Both the position numbers and the translations under genes were made by a program. The notes under the pieces were generated by a model. It was not told the DNA's origin, searched no databases, and was given only the letters and a program-made list of their open reading frames with translations. Positions 9,116 through 20,175 of a stretch of DNA of 64,000 nt are shown here, in pieces (the stretch's first letter is position 1; every line of letters starts with the position of its first letter). Source of the DNA: Papio anubis (lineage: Eukaryota; Chordata; Mammalia; Primates; Cercopithecidae); the NCBI RefSeq assembly GCF_008728515.1, contig NC_044986.1:58765159-58829158 (forward strand), in the 5' to 3' direction.

Positions 9116-11496
9116 AAGAGACATTGAAAACTGAAATTCTAAACTCCATATTGACCAACTAAGGAAACTGAGGCATAAGGAAGTTAACAGATGATTGTCC
9201 CTGGTAACATACTGGTTACTAACAAAATCTAAGAATCCACTGATCTTTCTCTGAGTGTGACTTCTTTCTCTGAGTGTGCCTTCTATCATAACCCACTGCC
9301 TGTCTCAATTCACCAGGATCGCCAAAGCCTTCCATGATGAAGTGCCACATCACATGGATCTCTATCACACTGTTTCGTGAGGTGTAGACAAGAATACTGA
9401 ACTAGGTCATAACACTCATACGCCCCAGCTCTGAGCATGTGTGACTGTTGATCCATTAATCTGTATTGTGTTTGTGGTGGGATCTACAGTGTGTCGGGAG
9501 TGGGGCAAATGGAGATGAGGTTGTTAATTTGCATTTTCAAGTCTTTCTTTTTCATTTTAAAAATTGCTTAGGCTCATTAAATAAATTATTCCAGTAACTG
9601 TAGAGTATTATTTGATGTTTAAACATCCCTTGGAACTCACTACTATTCATGCTTTATTTAATATTCTATTTAATAGTCTTATGAATTTATCAAACAGTCA
9701 GCATTTCTTTAATCATTAAACAATTAACATTCCTTTAAATATTTGTGCAAACCTTACAACTAAAAAAATTAAAATGTGGATCCATCAAATAAAAATTTCC
9801 GAAATATTTAAATATTGATTGCTAATGCAAATACTTCTATTTGATTAAAATCACAATTTTACCATAATAAATTATCTTTAGCATTTAAACATTTAAAAAG
9901 CAGACACACAAATACACACTATTAAAGTGATGAAAAGCTAATTTGTACCCTGAAACTAAAACTAATTCCCCAAATGTTAATGCCATAGACTTAAGTACCA
10001 GTAAGTGATTTACATTTCTTCTCAGGCTTGCCTTCCTTATATTTCTGTAATTTCAGTATTTTTATATCTCATTAGACTGAAGGAAAAGGACCAGTCTCAA
10101 AAAGTGACAGCTATGATACCTGGGTAATGAATGGATTGACATTTGATCTGTTGCAGTATCTACGGTAGTTTTCATTTTCTCCTTTTTATGATAAAGTTTC
10201 ATTTCTTACATCATGGCAGTTTTAACTTTCTGTCTTTCACACAGATTTAAATATTACAAACCTAGTGCTTTTCTGAAAATGATTTATTCTTTCGTTGGGC
10301 ACAGCTGGTAGTAGGTAACACACTGACTTGCCATTTTGATATATTGATTCTGCCTATTAGCATTATGAAACATCTTACCAGTATTTTATTTAAAAGGAAA
10401 CTTATTGGTATTTTATTAAACCTAAGAGGGCTATCTAGAGCAGAACTTTGCAACCGGCACAATATGTAATTCCCCATTCCTATGTGTGAATGACTGGGGT
10501 GCCACCATTTAGATCCCTTCTGCCCTGAGCTGCTTGGAGCCTGGAGAGTTCAGGAAATCTGGAAGAGGGGAGAGAGAAAGGGGGACATCAAAAGCAGCTG
10601 TACAGTGTGTCATGAATTAATGTTTTTTTGGATAAATATCATCATTTTCTCTGTGTGCCGTGAAATGAAAGGTTTGGGAAGGATTCGTCTCCAAAGGGGA
10701 GATTGAGACTGCCTAGTCGTTTCTCTTCTGTAGGACATAAGGCTTACTTGTCCTTTTGGAACACACTGTGGCATGTCCCTTCCACTTGATTATTTTGTGT
10801 GACCACTCCTGATGGACTGCGGGACTCTGTTTTGCCAGTTTTAATTGGTTTTTCTCATTCTTCTTATAGTATATGCCTACTTTCATCAGAATTACATACA
10901 ATTCTATTTATTCTTTCCTCCTGAAACAGAAAATAATGGGTAGTGAACTATAAATTATGGATTATTTCTTATTAACAAGAGAAACAAAATATTTGTACTT
11001 AATTATATACCCTTAATTTATAAAACCAAAAAGAAATTAAAACAGCCTATTATATTAACCCCCTGTGTATCACAGTGATGTTTGTATACACTTTACATCA
11101 ACTTTACCTTTTTTGCATCACTAGAAACTAATAATTTTTCCTAGAGAGTTGCAACCTACTTTGATGAAACATTGTGTTACTCATTTTGTCTTATCTATTT
11201 TACTGAGTTCAACCTAGCTAAGGGAAGCCTCTTTAAGTTGAGTCTTTTGCCTTTTGAACATTGCCTCTGGCATTTTATAAAAATATGCATGCTGTCTCGG
11301 ACTCATCCTGACATTTCCCTGACCCCACGACATGGAATAAACTACCTTTTAAAGGCTCTTGGTGCCCTTTAGTGGAGAAAGTAAGAGAGAGTTTACATAG
11401 AATGCTGAACTTTAGTGTAGTATGTTTCTAAATGCTACTTTTCTTAGAGTATGTGGCCTTATCAATCCATAATGTTCCTTTCCACACTGACAAAAG
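9116..11496. other. AT-rich stretch without recognised repeats; octamer site at 9825
   Basis: No interspersed repeat recognised. The part 9520-10000 is strongly AT-rich with repeated homeodomain-type words (taattaa-like and tttaaat) and one exact octamer ATGCAAAT at 9825-9832. Open frames up to 71 codons look like chance. Confidence 0.4.
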
Positions 11497-11522
11497 CAAC
11501 AACAACAACAACAACAACAACA
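11497..11522 (+). repeat. (CAA)n short tandem repeat
   Basis: About nine CAA units. On the other strand this gives the cysteine run seen in a chance frame. Confidence 0.93.
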
Positions 11523-11949
11523 TCCTATGATCCCATTACCCCCACCACCACCAAAAATTAATATTGTTTGTAGGTCCTGCAAGTTTTTTTTTCTTGAACA
11601 AATCTTTGACTTAGTACGTTCTTCTTTTAAATAGGGATGGTTCTTCAATGTAACAGGTAGTTGACAGGATTAAAGGAAATAAAAAAAGGCCCTGAAAATG
11701 AAAACTATTTTTATTTTCTACTCCTACTATATTCTACTCATACATGATCCTCTCAAGATTCCTAGGACACCCCTATGTTTCTCCGTTTCCTTATCTTTGC
11801 TCTCCTGCTAACATTTAAAATGTGTACCAGGCTCAGCTTAAAAGCAGCCTCCTTTGGGAGCAGTCTGAGGTGTTCAGGCAGAAGGAGTCCTTTCTTTGCC
11901 GTGTTTCAGGAGTACCCCAATGATTCTGCTTTTAAAATCATTGATTATG
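11523..11949. other. no recognised feature
   Basis: Unique-looking sequence between the CAA repeat and the L2 fragment; nothing recognisable. Confidence 0.4.
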
Positions 11950-12092
11950 TGTATTTATTCACACGTCCATCTCTCCTAATAAGGTATGTTTGTGGAGGGC
12001 AGAGATCATATTTTATTCATCTTTATATACAAAGAGCTGCACATACTACCTTGTGTGAAATAAACAAGAGATGTTTACTGAATCAATTGTTG
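11950..12092 (+). repeat. L2 LINE 3' end
   Basis: Forward L2 3' signature: gtggagggcagagatcatat, ttattcatctttatataca, then ataaacaagagatgtttactgaatc. Confidence 0.6.
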
Positions 12093-12239
12093 TTTGGGTT
12101 AAATCACCCACTGATTGGGTTAGGTCACTGATTTTCTATTATCATGCAATTAAACAAACCCAAAGAGTTATTGACAGGGAGGATGAATAATTATTTCTAA
12201 CACTAGAATTACTCTGATATGATCAGGCTCCTCAAATTG

Positions 12240-12786
12240 AAGTGTATGCTTCTTAAACTGTGGAATGGAATCACCTAAGACAGGGTTCCCCAAACCCTGG
12301 GCCACGGACCGGCACTGATCTGGTCTGTGGTCTGTTAGGAACTGGGCCGCACAGCAGGAGGTGAGTGGTGGGCAAGCTAGCATTACCGCCTGAGCTTTGC
12401 CTCCTGTCATATCAGCGGCGGCATTAGATTTCCATAGGAGCTGGAACCCTGTTGTGAACTGCTCATGTGAGGGATCTGGGTTGTGTTCTCCTTATGAGAA
12501 TCTAACTAATGCCTAATGATCTGAGGTGAGATGTAACAGTTTCATCCTGAAACCATCTCCACTCCAACCACCGTCCATGGGAAAAGTGTCTTCTGCAAAA
12601 CCAGTCCCTGATGTCCTGATGTCAAAAACGTTGGGGACTGCTGACCTAAGTGACTTGTGGAAAATGGAGGTACCATACTCTACCCTAGACCTGGTGAGCC
12701 TGAATCTCTGATGACAGGGCAGGCAATCTGCAGTTTTGACATTTTCTCAGGTGACTATTATACCCATCAATGTTTCAGAACCACTG
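12240..12786 (+). mobile_element. outer hAT-Charlie element (MER20/MER58-like), interrupted
   Basis: The left piece (12240-12280) reads ttcttaaactgtggaatgga atcaccta. The right piece (12652-12786) reads gacctggtgagcctgaatct, ggcaatctgcagttttgaca, ctcaggtgactattata and ends cagaaccactg. Together they resemble a Charlie MITE split by the element at 12281-12643. The exact family is unsure. Confidence 0.55.
12281..12643 (+). mobile_element. hAT-Tip100 element (MER45/Zaphod-like) with 8-bp target duplication
   Basis: The left end cagggttccccaaaccctgg continues gccacggaccggcactgatc and ctgttaggaactgggccgca, the typical MER45/Zaphod left part. The right end is ttggggactgctg, whose complement matches the left end at 10 of 13 positions. 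The flanks acctaaga (12273-12280) and acctaagt (12644-12651) match at 7 of 8 bases, the size hAT transposases leave. At 363 bp with no transposase frame it is non-autonomous. Confidence 0.85.
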
Positions 12787-13029
12787 CCTTAGAGAAATCC
12801 TGGCTCTTATCACACCCAATGCAGAGCTCAATCCTAATTCAGAGGTCCCTGACCTTATGATAAGCTGTTTTTGATATGAGAGTAGATACATCTCCCAGGA
12901 TGAGAACCAAGGTGGACATGATAAAGCTAGGAAGGAGGTCCTTTTCAATTCCTAGTACTATCTCATACTGACTAGTGAGCTTTTAGAATAAACCACTCAT
13001 GGACCAATGATTCTGTCCATGCAACTGAT
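12787..13029. other. no recognised feature
   Basis: Unique-looking sequence; nothing seen. Confidence 0.4.
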
Positions 13030-13260
13030 ATGTACTGACATGGATGTGGGCTCTGGCACCAGAGTGGGTAGATTTGATTTGGTTCCCAGAATTATCACAT
13101 GTTGGCTGTGTGACCAGATGCAGGTGAATAAAGCTCTTTGAGTTTCCACTTTTGTTTTCTCTAAAATGAAGATGTGAGAACCCCTTTCACTCACAAGATT
13201 GCGGTAAAGACTGTGAGAGGCAATGACATATGTAAAAATGTTTTATTAAACCTCAAAATG
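13030..13260 (+). repeat. MIR SINE
   Basis: Forward MIR order: gtgggctctggcaccagagt, tggctgtgtgaccagatgca, ctctaaaatgaagatgtgag, gattgcggtaaagactgtga. Moderately diverged. Confidence 0.7.
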
Positions 13261-13289
13261 GTCTCTGTCAATTATTATTTTCAGTGCAT

Positions 13290-13849
13290 AGATCAACTTA
13301 AAACGTTCACTTCTAGATCATGTGTTTGACAGCTGCCAGCTACTCATGGCTGATAAAGTGGACCCTGAGTGTCCACTTCACCATAGACACAAATGACATC
13401 TATGATGTGACTGGGAACAGATCCTGTTACTGGTCATGGAGCATGATACAAGTAATCACTCGATCCCTCAGGTCTTCAGCCATAAAATTAGCATTGAGTT
13501 GCCCATTTACATAGATGAAAATGCACCACACAGCCCATGCCATGAATAACTAAGTATCATGTTTCTGTAAGTTACTAACATTGCTCTGCTTTGAAGAGTA
13601 TTAGAGCTCTACTTTTGCTAAATGCCAGGGAAAATGTATCATTCAATTCAGAAGTGGATATTGGGCACTTACAACATGTAAGGAGCTATATAGCTCAGAA
13701 TAAACACTTTGAAAATTGAAATAAAGAAGGACATCTCATCTGCTGAATTAGAACTGGCCATTTGTGATGGCTCAGATGCCCCCTTCTGCTGCAGAACGAG
13801 CTAAGGAACTACATTTTACCTCACTTAGTCACCCTCATTATTCCTTTCT
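13290..13849. other. no recognised feature
   Basis: No element recognised; a 64-codon frame at 13320-13514 has no recognisable family. Confidence 0.4.
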
Positions 13850-13918
13850 GCAGGCTCCAGAGTCCCCAAAATTGCACCTGCACAGATAGCCACTCAATAT
13901 TTGTTGAATTGAATGTAT
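13850..13918 (+). repeat. L2 3' tail fragment
   Basis: Only the end of L2 is visible: gcacagatagccactcaata followed by tttgttgaattgaatg. Confidence 0.4.
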
Positions 13919-14069
13919 ACTTCTTATCCAAAAGAAGATCTTCATCTAAGACACCTTACACTGGTGAATGTGTTGGTTATAACGTAATACTTCTCTATAA
14001 AACTCCAAGTTCCACATATAGCTTAGACAGAATCTCTTATTTGGATGGGTCCTTGACACCTTGACAATC

Positions 14070-14240
14070 TAGCATTTTCCAAAATGCATTCCATGGAACA
14101 CTAATCCTGTGAGATACTTCTTGAAAGGGAGGGTTCCATTGTCAAATGACTTTAGGAAACAGTGTCCACCTCCTGTTGGGAGGTCTCAATGCAAAATGGC
14201 ATATTAAAGGCTCTAGAAGTCTTGCAGCAATCCTGTATTT
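14070..14240. mobile_element. hAT-Charlie element (MER1/MER3-like)
   Basis: Characteristic words: ttttccaaaatgcattccat, ggaacactaatcctgtgaga, gggttccattgtcaaatgac, tttaggaaacagtgtc, gcatattaaaggctctagaa. I am confident of the class but not of the subfamily or orientation. Confidence 0.5.
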
Positions 14241-14261
14241 TGTTTTTATTTTGAGAACCTG

Positions 14262-14755
14262 TTTAAAAAATTAATTAGTTTTTAATTGACAAATAAAAAA
14301 TACATATATTTATCATGTCCAACATGTGTTTTGAAATATGTATAGTTTGTGAAATGACTAAATTAGGCTAATTAACATATGCATTACCTCACATATTTAT
14401 CATTTTTCTGTGGTTGTGAGAACTCTTAAAATGTATTCTCAGCAATTTTCAAGAACACAATGCATTGTTGTAAACTATAGTCGCCATGTTGTATGTTAGA
14501 TCTCTTGAACCTGTTCCTTCTGTCTCACTGAAATGTTGATCCTGTGACCATCTCCCCAGTATCCCCTTCCTTACCAGTTCCTGGTCACCTCTATTTACTC
14601 TCTGCTTTTACGAGTTTGACTTCTTTAGATTCCACAAGAAAGTGGTATCGTGTGGTATCTGGCTTGCTGGGCCTGGCTTATTTCACCTAATATAATGCCC
14701 TCCAAGTTTGAGAGCATGATAATATGTGACACAATTGGGTAAATTTTGCTCTTTC
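14262..14755 (-). mobile_element. L1M (old L1) 3' end, reverse
   Basis: The L1 3' end is at the left (ttaattgacaaataaaaaat). It continues in reverse through ggctaattaacatatgcatt, acctcacatatttatcattt, gatctcttgaacctgttcc, gactatagtcgcc-type text and ggcttatttcacctaatata, which lies near the end of ORF2. It is 5'-truncated near 14755 and has no intact frame. Confidence 0.85.
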
Positions 14756-15568
14756 TTGTTATGTCAGCTTCCTACGCCTCTGCTGGTGTGACACAGGCTG
14801 TGCCTCCTGTAAGGGAGCCATCCCCTTTTAGGCTTTTAGTTGCCACTTTCTGCCTGTGACATGTTTGTCTCTAGACAAACCTAACTCCCGACTGACTAAT
14901 CTCATGGTGATATTGTGGCCTCTGGTTGCCCTTCAAGGTAAATGTTAAAAGCATTTTTTTCCTACAAATTAACTCATTTTTGAGTAGTCAATAAGTTCTA
15001 ATGTTTCAAACATCAAAAGGTAAGAAAAGGTATTCAAAGAGAAGTCTCCTTCCCACCTACCCCAGGTGTTCAGTTCCCACTCTTTATCACCAACACCACT
15101 AGGAGTAATTACGGCTTTTAATTTCTTCTTTAACCTTCCAGACTTAGGCATATCCATGCTGATATATATCACACACACATAAATAGTGTCCGTTCTCATT
15201 TATAGAAATAGTGCTTATTATATACATTTTTTGAGAAACAAAAATTATCATCAGCCTAAAATATGTAAATTTCACAAAACTGGATTCTATTTCCCTAATT
15301 TCCTCACATGAAGAAAGATTTAAAAATACATCTGTGGAAGGCTTTGAGCTTTGAGGTCTTGCATTTGGCAAACCAAGATTTCCTATAGGACAAGAGGACC
15401 CCAGCAGGACTGGTGGTATGTGTCAAGTTCTTGGATGAGCAAACCAAAGCACAGGCCTCCTTTCAACCTTGCCGTGGTAGAGGCATGGAGAGACCTCTGT
15501 GACTCCTCAATACTTCACTGCTTATATGAAATATGCATTCTGCAAAAGCAAGCTTTAAACATAAAATA
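14756..15568. other. no recognised feature
   Basis: Nothing identifiable. Short open frames of 72-76 codons overlap on both strands and look like chance. Confidence 0.4.
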
Positions 15569-15857
15569 GGCCAGGGGAAGTGGCTCGGCACTGTAATCCC
15601 AGCACTTTGGGAGGAGGGCAGGAGTTTCAGACCAGCCTGGATAACGTAGCAAGATCTCATTTCTAAAAAAATAAAAATAAAAAATTAGCCACATGCAATG
15701 GTGCACACCTGTAGTCCCAGCTATTTGGGAGGCGGAGGTGGAAGAATTGCTTGAGGCTGGGAGTTTGAGGCTGCAGGGATAGCACCACTGCACCCCAGCA
15801 CGGATGACGGAGCCATGAAACCCTGACTGTATAAAACAAAAACAAACAAAGAAAAGC
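15569..15857 (+). repeat. AluJ with internal left-arm deletion
   Basis: It starts ggccaggggaagtggctcgg. About 30 bp of the left arm after actttgggag are lost. The right arm holds gaggctgcagggatagcacc and caccccagcacggatgacgg. The tail is aaaacaaaaacaaacaaag. A second Alu follows with no spacer beyond a few bases. Confidence 0.85.
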
Positions 15858-16135
15858 AGGCTGGGCGTGGTGGGCTCATGTCGGTAATCCCAGCACTTTG
15901 GGAGGATGAGGCCAGTGAATCACTTGAGGTCAGGACTTCAAGACCAGCCTGGCCAACATGGTGAAACCCCGTCTCTACTAAAAATACAAAAGTTAGCCAT
16001 GCGTGATGGCAGGCACCTGTAATCCCAGCTACACAGGAGGCTGAGGCAGGAGAATCGCTTGAACCTGGAAGGCGGAGGTTGCAGTAAACAGAGATGGGCA
16101 ACAGAGTGAGAGAGACTCTGTCTCAAGAAGAACCC
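15858..16135 (+). repeat. AluS with small right-arm deletion
   Basis: It begins gctgggcgtggtgggctcat and contains agaccagcctggccaacatg. About 25 bp normally spelling ccactgcactccagcc are missing before gggcaacagagtgag. Same orientation as the AluJ upstream. Confidence 0.9.
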
Positions 16136-16344
16136 TTTTTCACAAAAAGCCCCCAAAACCCATACAATACAAAAGCAGATTTGCCAAATAGAAAATGTCA
16201 GTGTCATTAGAAGGCTAATAAGTAGGAGCCTAGGGAGGGGGAAAAGATAGTTACGATGTCACACTGAGTGAAACATTCACAGCAACTGCTGCTTTTTTTC
16301 AATTTTAAAAGCACGGAAGCAGAGACTTTGACCTGTCATTAAGG

Positions 16345-16590
16345 CAGGATAGCAGAATGGTTCCGAGGATCTAAAGTCAGTCAGGACTGTTTTCATGTCT
16401 CAACTGTGCCACTTACTTTTTGTGTGCCCTTGGGCAAGTTACCTAACCTCTCTGTGCCTCAGTCTTGTCATCTGTAAAATGGGAGCAACAGGAGTACCTA
16501 CCTCACAGGACTGTTGTGAAGGTTATGGGAGATGGTGCTTATAAGGAGCCTAGCCAAGAACTTGACTCACGCCGGTTAATATTTACTGAA
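16345..16590 (+). repeat. MIR SINE, well preserved
   Basis: Nearly complete MIR core: ctcaactgtgccacttactt, gggcaagttacctaacctct, ctgtgcctcagtcttgtcat, ctgtaaaatgggagcaacag, tcacaggactgttgtgaagg. Confidence 0.9.
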
Positions 16591-16620
16591 CAGAGATGAT
16601 TTTTAAGGGGATTTTATTAG

Positions 16621-17372
16621 CGCATGCAAGTAATGATTCATTCACTTGAAAGTTCAGACCGAGAACAAGTTGTTGAGTTTTTGGTTGTTGTTAGTTTTTG
16701 GTTGTTGTTGATATTTGTGCTCTTCTTTTGCTACTGCCTTAGAAGCGCCTAATTCATCCAGTATATTTGGAGCTAATTGTATTAACTGCTGAACAACAAT
16801 TTCAGTTCCAGTGGGTGACAGAATCAAATTCTTTCATATTATCTTAGTCCCTGGAAATGGGTTAGTGGACCAGAGTCATCTTGTTAATTTGCAGAAATGG
16901 CTGAGAGAGGGATCCATTCCAAATCTTATCCATTAACTCCATGGAAACCGGATTGAATCCATGTTCTTTACATAGAGTGGAAATGATACTTGGGATGTTC
17001 CACAGTCTGAAATCCAGCCCTATAATAAGAACCATGTTGCTGATGTCAGCAGCTAGGAAGCTTCAGGGTATTGAAAGTCTTTGGGACTCTAGCATCCACT
17101 CGTATTTATAGCAATATTGCTTTTTTACCCTTGAAATGACACATCATCTTAGAATTTTAAAGAGAGTTCCAAATCTGAGCTGGCTGAGTCCATTTGCAAG
17201 CCCGTGGAGGAGCTGTGCTATTGAAGAAGTAGCTGTCACCTTACAAATGAGGAATAGAGTTACATCAGAAACTACTCATCCACAAATTTCTTTAGAAGTA
17301 GGATCTTCAGACAGACAGTTCTCAGACACTGGAGGAAGTCTAAGTCTTTGGAACCCACCACAATATAAGTGA
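16621..17372. other. interrupted reading frames, possible decayed processed sequence
   Basis: On the minus strand a frame from about 17110 down to 16880 reads protein-like text with one stop, and after a one-base shift another runs 16806 to 16654, ending at a stop. It contains runs such as EIVVQQLIQLAPNILDELG. The plus strand also holds a 78-codon frame (17136-17372). I recognise neither product. There is no poly-A and no target duplication that I can see, so a pseudogene is only one reading; chance is the other. Confidence 0.2.
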
Positions 17373-19604
17373 AGGAGACAAATTCTTTCATGTGTGGCTG
17401 GTGAAATAACAGCTAACTGAACTTGACAAAATATCAAAACATTTCCAGGAAATATACAAGATACGGATGACTAGCTACTAAACGTAGGTATACATGTCTC
17501 ATTGTACATCCTTTAAGATAAATAGTATGAAAAAATAGTACTTAATATCTCTTTGGATGATTCTGTTCTGGAATCACCTAAATGAGATGAAAATTGTCAT
17601 CTGTTATGAATGAGAATAATAACCTCACAAAGTAATTTTTATCCTAAATTCAGATTCTGTCTGCTTTTCCCTCCCCTCTCTTTCCACATGCTGTAATGGG
17701 ATAAATGATGTTTTCAATCAGGGAGGGATGGGAAAAATTAAGAAGCTTTAGGAAAAGTATATCCTGAATTTCCAAAAGCTGTCTAGGTCAGTCGAGAGTC
17801 TAGTCAGAAAGTGTATTCATCCTGCCTGGATATTTCCACTGATGGCGGAAGCGAGGCAGGGACAGCTGAAAATGATTACACTTGTGACCCTTTCCCAGGG
17901 AGATCCTAAAGTCGAAGGTATTTGGAGGCTCGCAGCTTGTTACCATTTTGCCTTTATTTCTCTGGGTAAGCAGTCATGCTGAATGAATTTGTGATTCACT
18001 TAATAAACACTTGGGGGAATGATTTCTTGCTTCCTCGAGCCATGTTTTTTAATCTGGTCTACACCACCCTTCAAAATATGGAAGAAAAAATATCCTTCAG
18101 AAACCAAACGACTGTTTTTCTCAACATGGGTGAAGAATGTTTTCATTCTGTACCTGTTATGGAAAAGAGTATGCAGAAGCAGGATAGCCACTAAATTCAG
18201 AGTCAGCCCTACCTGTCAGTGGGTGGGGGGTGGTTTGAGAAGTGTAATAAAGTCTAGAAATGTAAGGTGTCATATTATTCTTTCTCTGTTTAGTGAGCCC
18301 TTCAGACTCCATAATAGTCCTCGACTGGTGTCCCAAGAACACTGCTCCACAATTGAGAAAACACACTACCCAATCCCCTCAAGAAGGCTTGTTCATCTTA
18401 GACATGCATTCTTTCTCTTTCAAAACTTGTGTAAAACTATATAGTGTAACGACTGCATATTCTCTTTTACAAAAAACAAAACAGGGAACTTATATTCTGC
18501 TTATATTGAAGCTGAATGATTTGCTTCTCCCAGTTAGCTGAGCTCCTACACTCAGGTGGGCTTCAGCCAACTTGGTCTGTATGCTTTTCAGGTGAAATGC
18601 CCAGATGGCCCAAATAACCAACTTCAACCGGTTATGCCATGGTTTTGCATGCAGATGATTCGCCTTAAGTAAATCCTATAGCATACTAGTTGCAACATTT
18701 TATTGATTTTTTAGCAGAAAAATTTCTGAGAACACAATTTTAGTTTTCATAGAAGGGCAATGTGCAATGTTTTCCCAATGTTCTGTGTAATGCAGCTTAA
18801 TCTAGATTATTCTGTGGACAGATCATATTGTATGTAAAAGGAAGATAGGTGCACGTTCAAATTCAGAGTTGTTGGTTTTATAGTAGTATTCTAGTACGTA
18901 TTTATATGCTTCCAAATATCCCTAGTCTTCGAGCAAACCAGTTGTTTAAGGATACTATAGCATTGCCAAATAGCCAAAAAATGTTTCACTATCGGTTATA
19001 GCATCTGAACTTTCCTCCAGAAATTCACATACTTATTTTACTTAAGACAATGAGAAGGAAAAATTAGAATGTTCCAACATCATAAGACTCCTTTTATGGG
19101 GAATGCATTGCTGACTGTGTCTACAATAAGACATTTGCAGACCTGGCTTTCCTGTGCAGGGAATTTTATTGGCTTCACAGATACCTGTGTCAGTGCTGAA
19201 AGAGAACATCATACAACATGCATGCTTCATGTGACCATTTAAGCTTTATTTAAACAATCACAGTGAGGTGTTTTCAATTTAGCAACTGTAAAACGTATTA
19301 TATATTTCCAATTAGATGGGTTTTGGTTTTGAAAGATGCTTAATTCGTCTCCTAGAACTTATCACATTAGGCTTTACTTTCCTTTATCTCTCTTCTGTTA
19401 CTAAGAACTCTTTTATTTTATTTCCTTCTATCCAAGATACTTTTTCTCCTATTACAGCTTTCCCTTTTACCTCCCTGTTAGCCTAGTTGTTCAGCAGAAT
19501 ATTCATTCCTCCAGTGTAGTTTTGTCCTAGTTATACAGTATAGAGTAGCAGGGATGGTGGTGATAGTAGTTGTACATAACAAAGAATAAGTTGTAATAAT
19601 AACA
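17373..19604. other. long stretch without recognised features
   Basis: No repeat landmarks seen. The segment 17830-17960 has a higher GC level and a word gatggcggaagcg that combines YY1-like and ETS-like cores. Open frames at 17976-18541 (72-141 codons, overlapping in several frames) carry no recognisable domain. Confidence 0.35.
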
Positions 19605-19661
19605 TTAGGTTGGTGCCATTACTTTTAATGGCAAAACCTGCAATTATGTTTGCACCAATCT
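19605..19661. mobile_element. MADE1 mariner MITE, internally deleted
   Basis: MADE1 is an 80-bp palindromic MITE. Here ttaggttggtgc joins directly to cattacttttaatggcaaaa, cctgcaattatgtttgcacc and aatct. About 21 bases of the left arm are missing between two TGC words, which suggests deletion by microhomology. The 57-bp remnant no longer folds as the full hairpin that gives rise to miR-548-type precursors. Confidence 0.9.
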
Positions 19662-19673
19662 CATAATAGTAAC

Positions 19674-19763
19674 AATAGCTCCTGTAGTGGAAACAGCTTG
19701 TATTTGTCTTCCTAGTGGACAATAGGAAAGCAAATACAAGCTATTTCCACTACAGGGGCTATT
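19674..19763. repeat. 90-nt near-perfect inverted repeat (hairpin)
   Basis: The outer arms at 19674-19706 and 19731-19763 are reverse complements at 31 of 33 positions. The inner arms at 19707-19714 and 19723-19730 extend this with six more pairs, leaving an 8-nt loop, gtggacaa, at 19715-19722. The stem is 41 positions per arm with 37 Watson-Crick pairs. It lies 12 bp right of the MADE1 remnant but is not MADE1 sequence. It could be a MITE I do not know, a local inverted duplication, or a microRNA-like precursor. Confidence 0.85.
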
Positions 19764-19789
19764 TCCCCATTTGGAGACTTGACATTCCC

Positions 19790-20172
19790 TTACTCTCAAT
19801 CTACATGAACCCCAAACCCCAGCCTGAACAACTAGAGCATTCCATCCCCTGGCCACAGTGACTAATTCAGGGCTGGAAGTGTGATGCAACCAGGCAATGA
19901 AACCCCATTCCAGGATCTTCAGAAAACTTTTGGGATCTTCTTCTCCTGTGGTTGCTCAGCTGGGAAGATGTCTCAGCATTCATCTTGCCATCTCATGGGG
20001 ACGATCTGCCTGAAAATGAAACCAATCAGAGACTACAGAGCCAAGACTACAGAGCCAAGTGATTAGAGAGAACTCATAGTGAGGACCACGGATGAGCTCC
20101 TGGCCCAGATGCTGGGCCTTTTTCGCATAAGTTAAGTTGAACTAGGCTTCTGTCACTTGCTACTAGAGGAAA
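19790..20172 (+). mobile_element. ERVL-MaLR (MLT1-like) LTR fragment
   Basis: The sequence follows an old MaLR LTR: cctggccacagtgactaatt, cagggctggaagtgtgatgc, cttgccatctcatggggac, gcctgaaaatgaaaccaatc, and near the 3' end aagttgaactaggcttctgt and cacttgctactagaggaaac. No internal retroviral region adjoins. A perfect 14-bp tandem duplication lies inside at 20031-20058. Confidence 0.5.
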
Positions 20173-20175
20173 CCT

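Noticed and set aside
15721..16207. 126- and 89-codon minus-strand frames
   Set aside because: Antisense translation of the two tandem Alus.
16345..16590. tRNA gene
   Set aside because: The tRNA-like words belong to the 5' part of MIR SINEs; no cloverleaf with intact arms is seen.
18019..18444. 141-codon plus-strand frame
   Set aside because: It overlaps three other open frames on both strands and has no domain; it looks like a locally stop-poor region.
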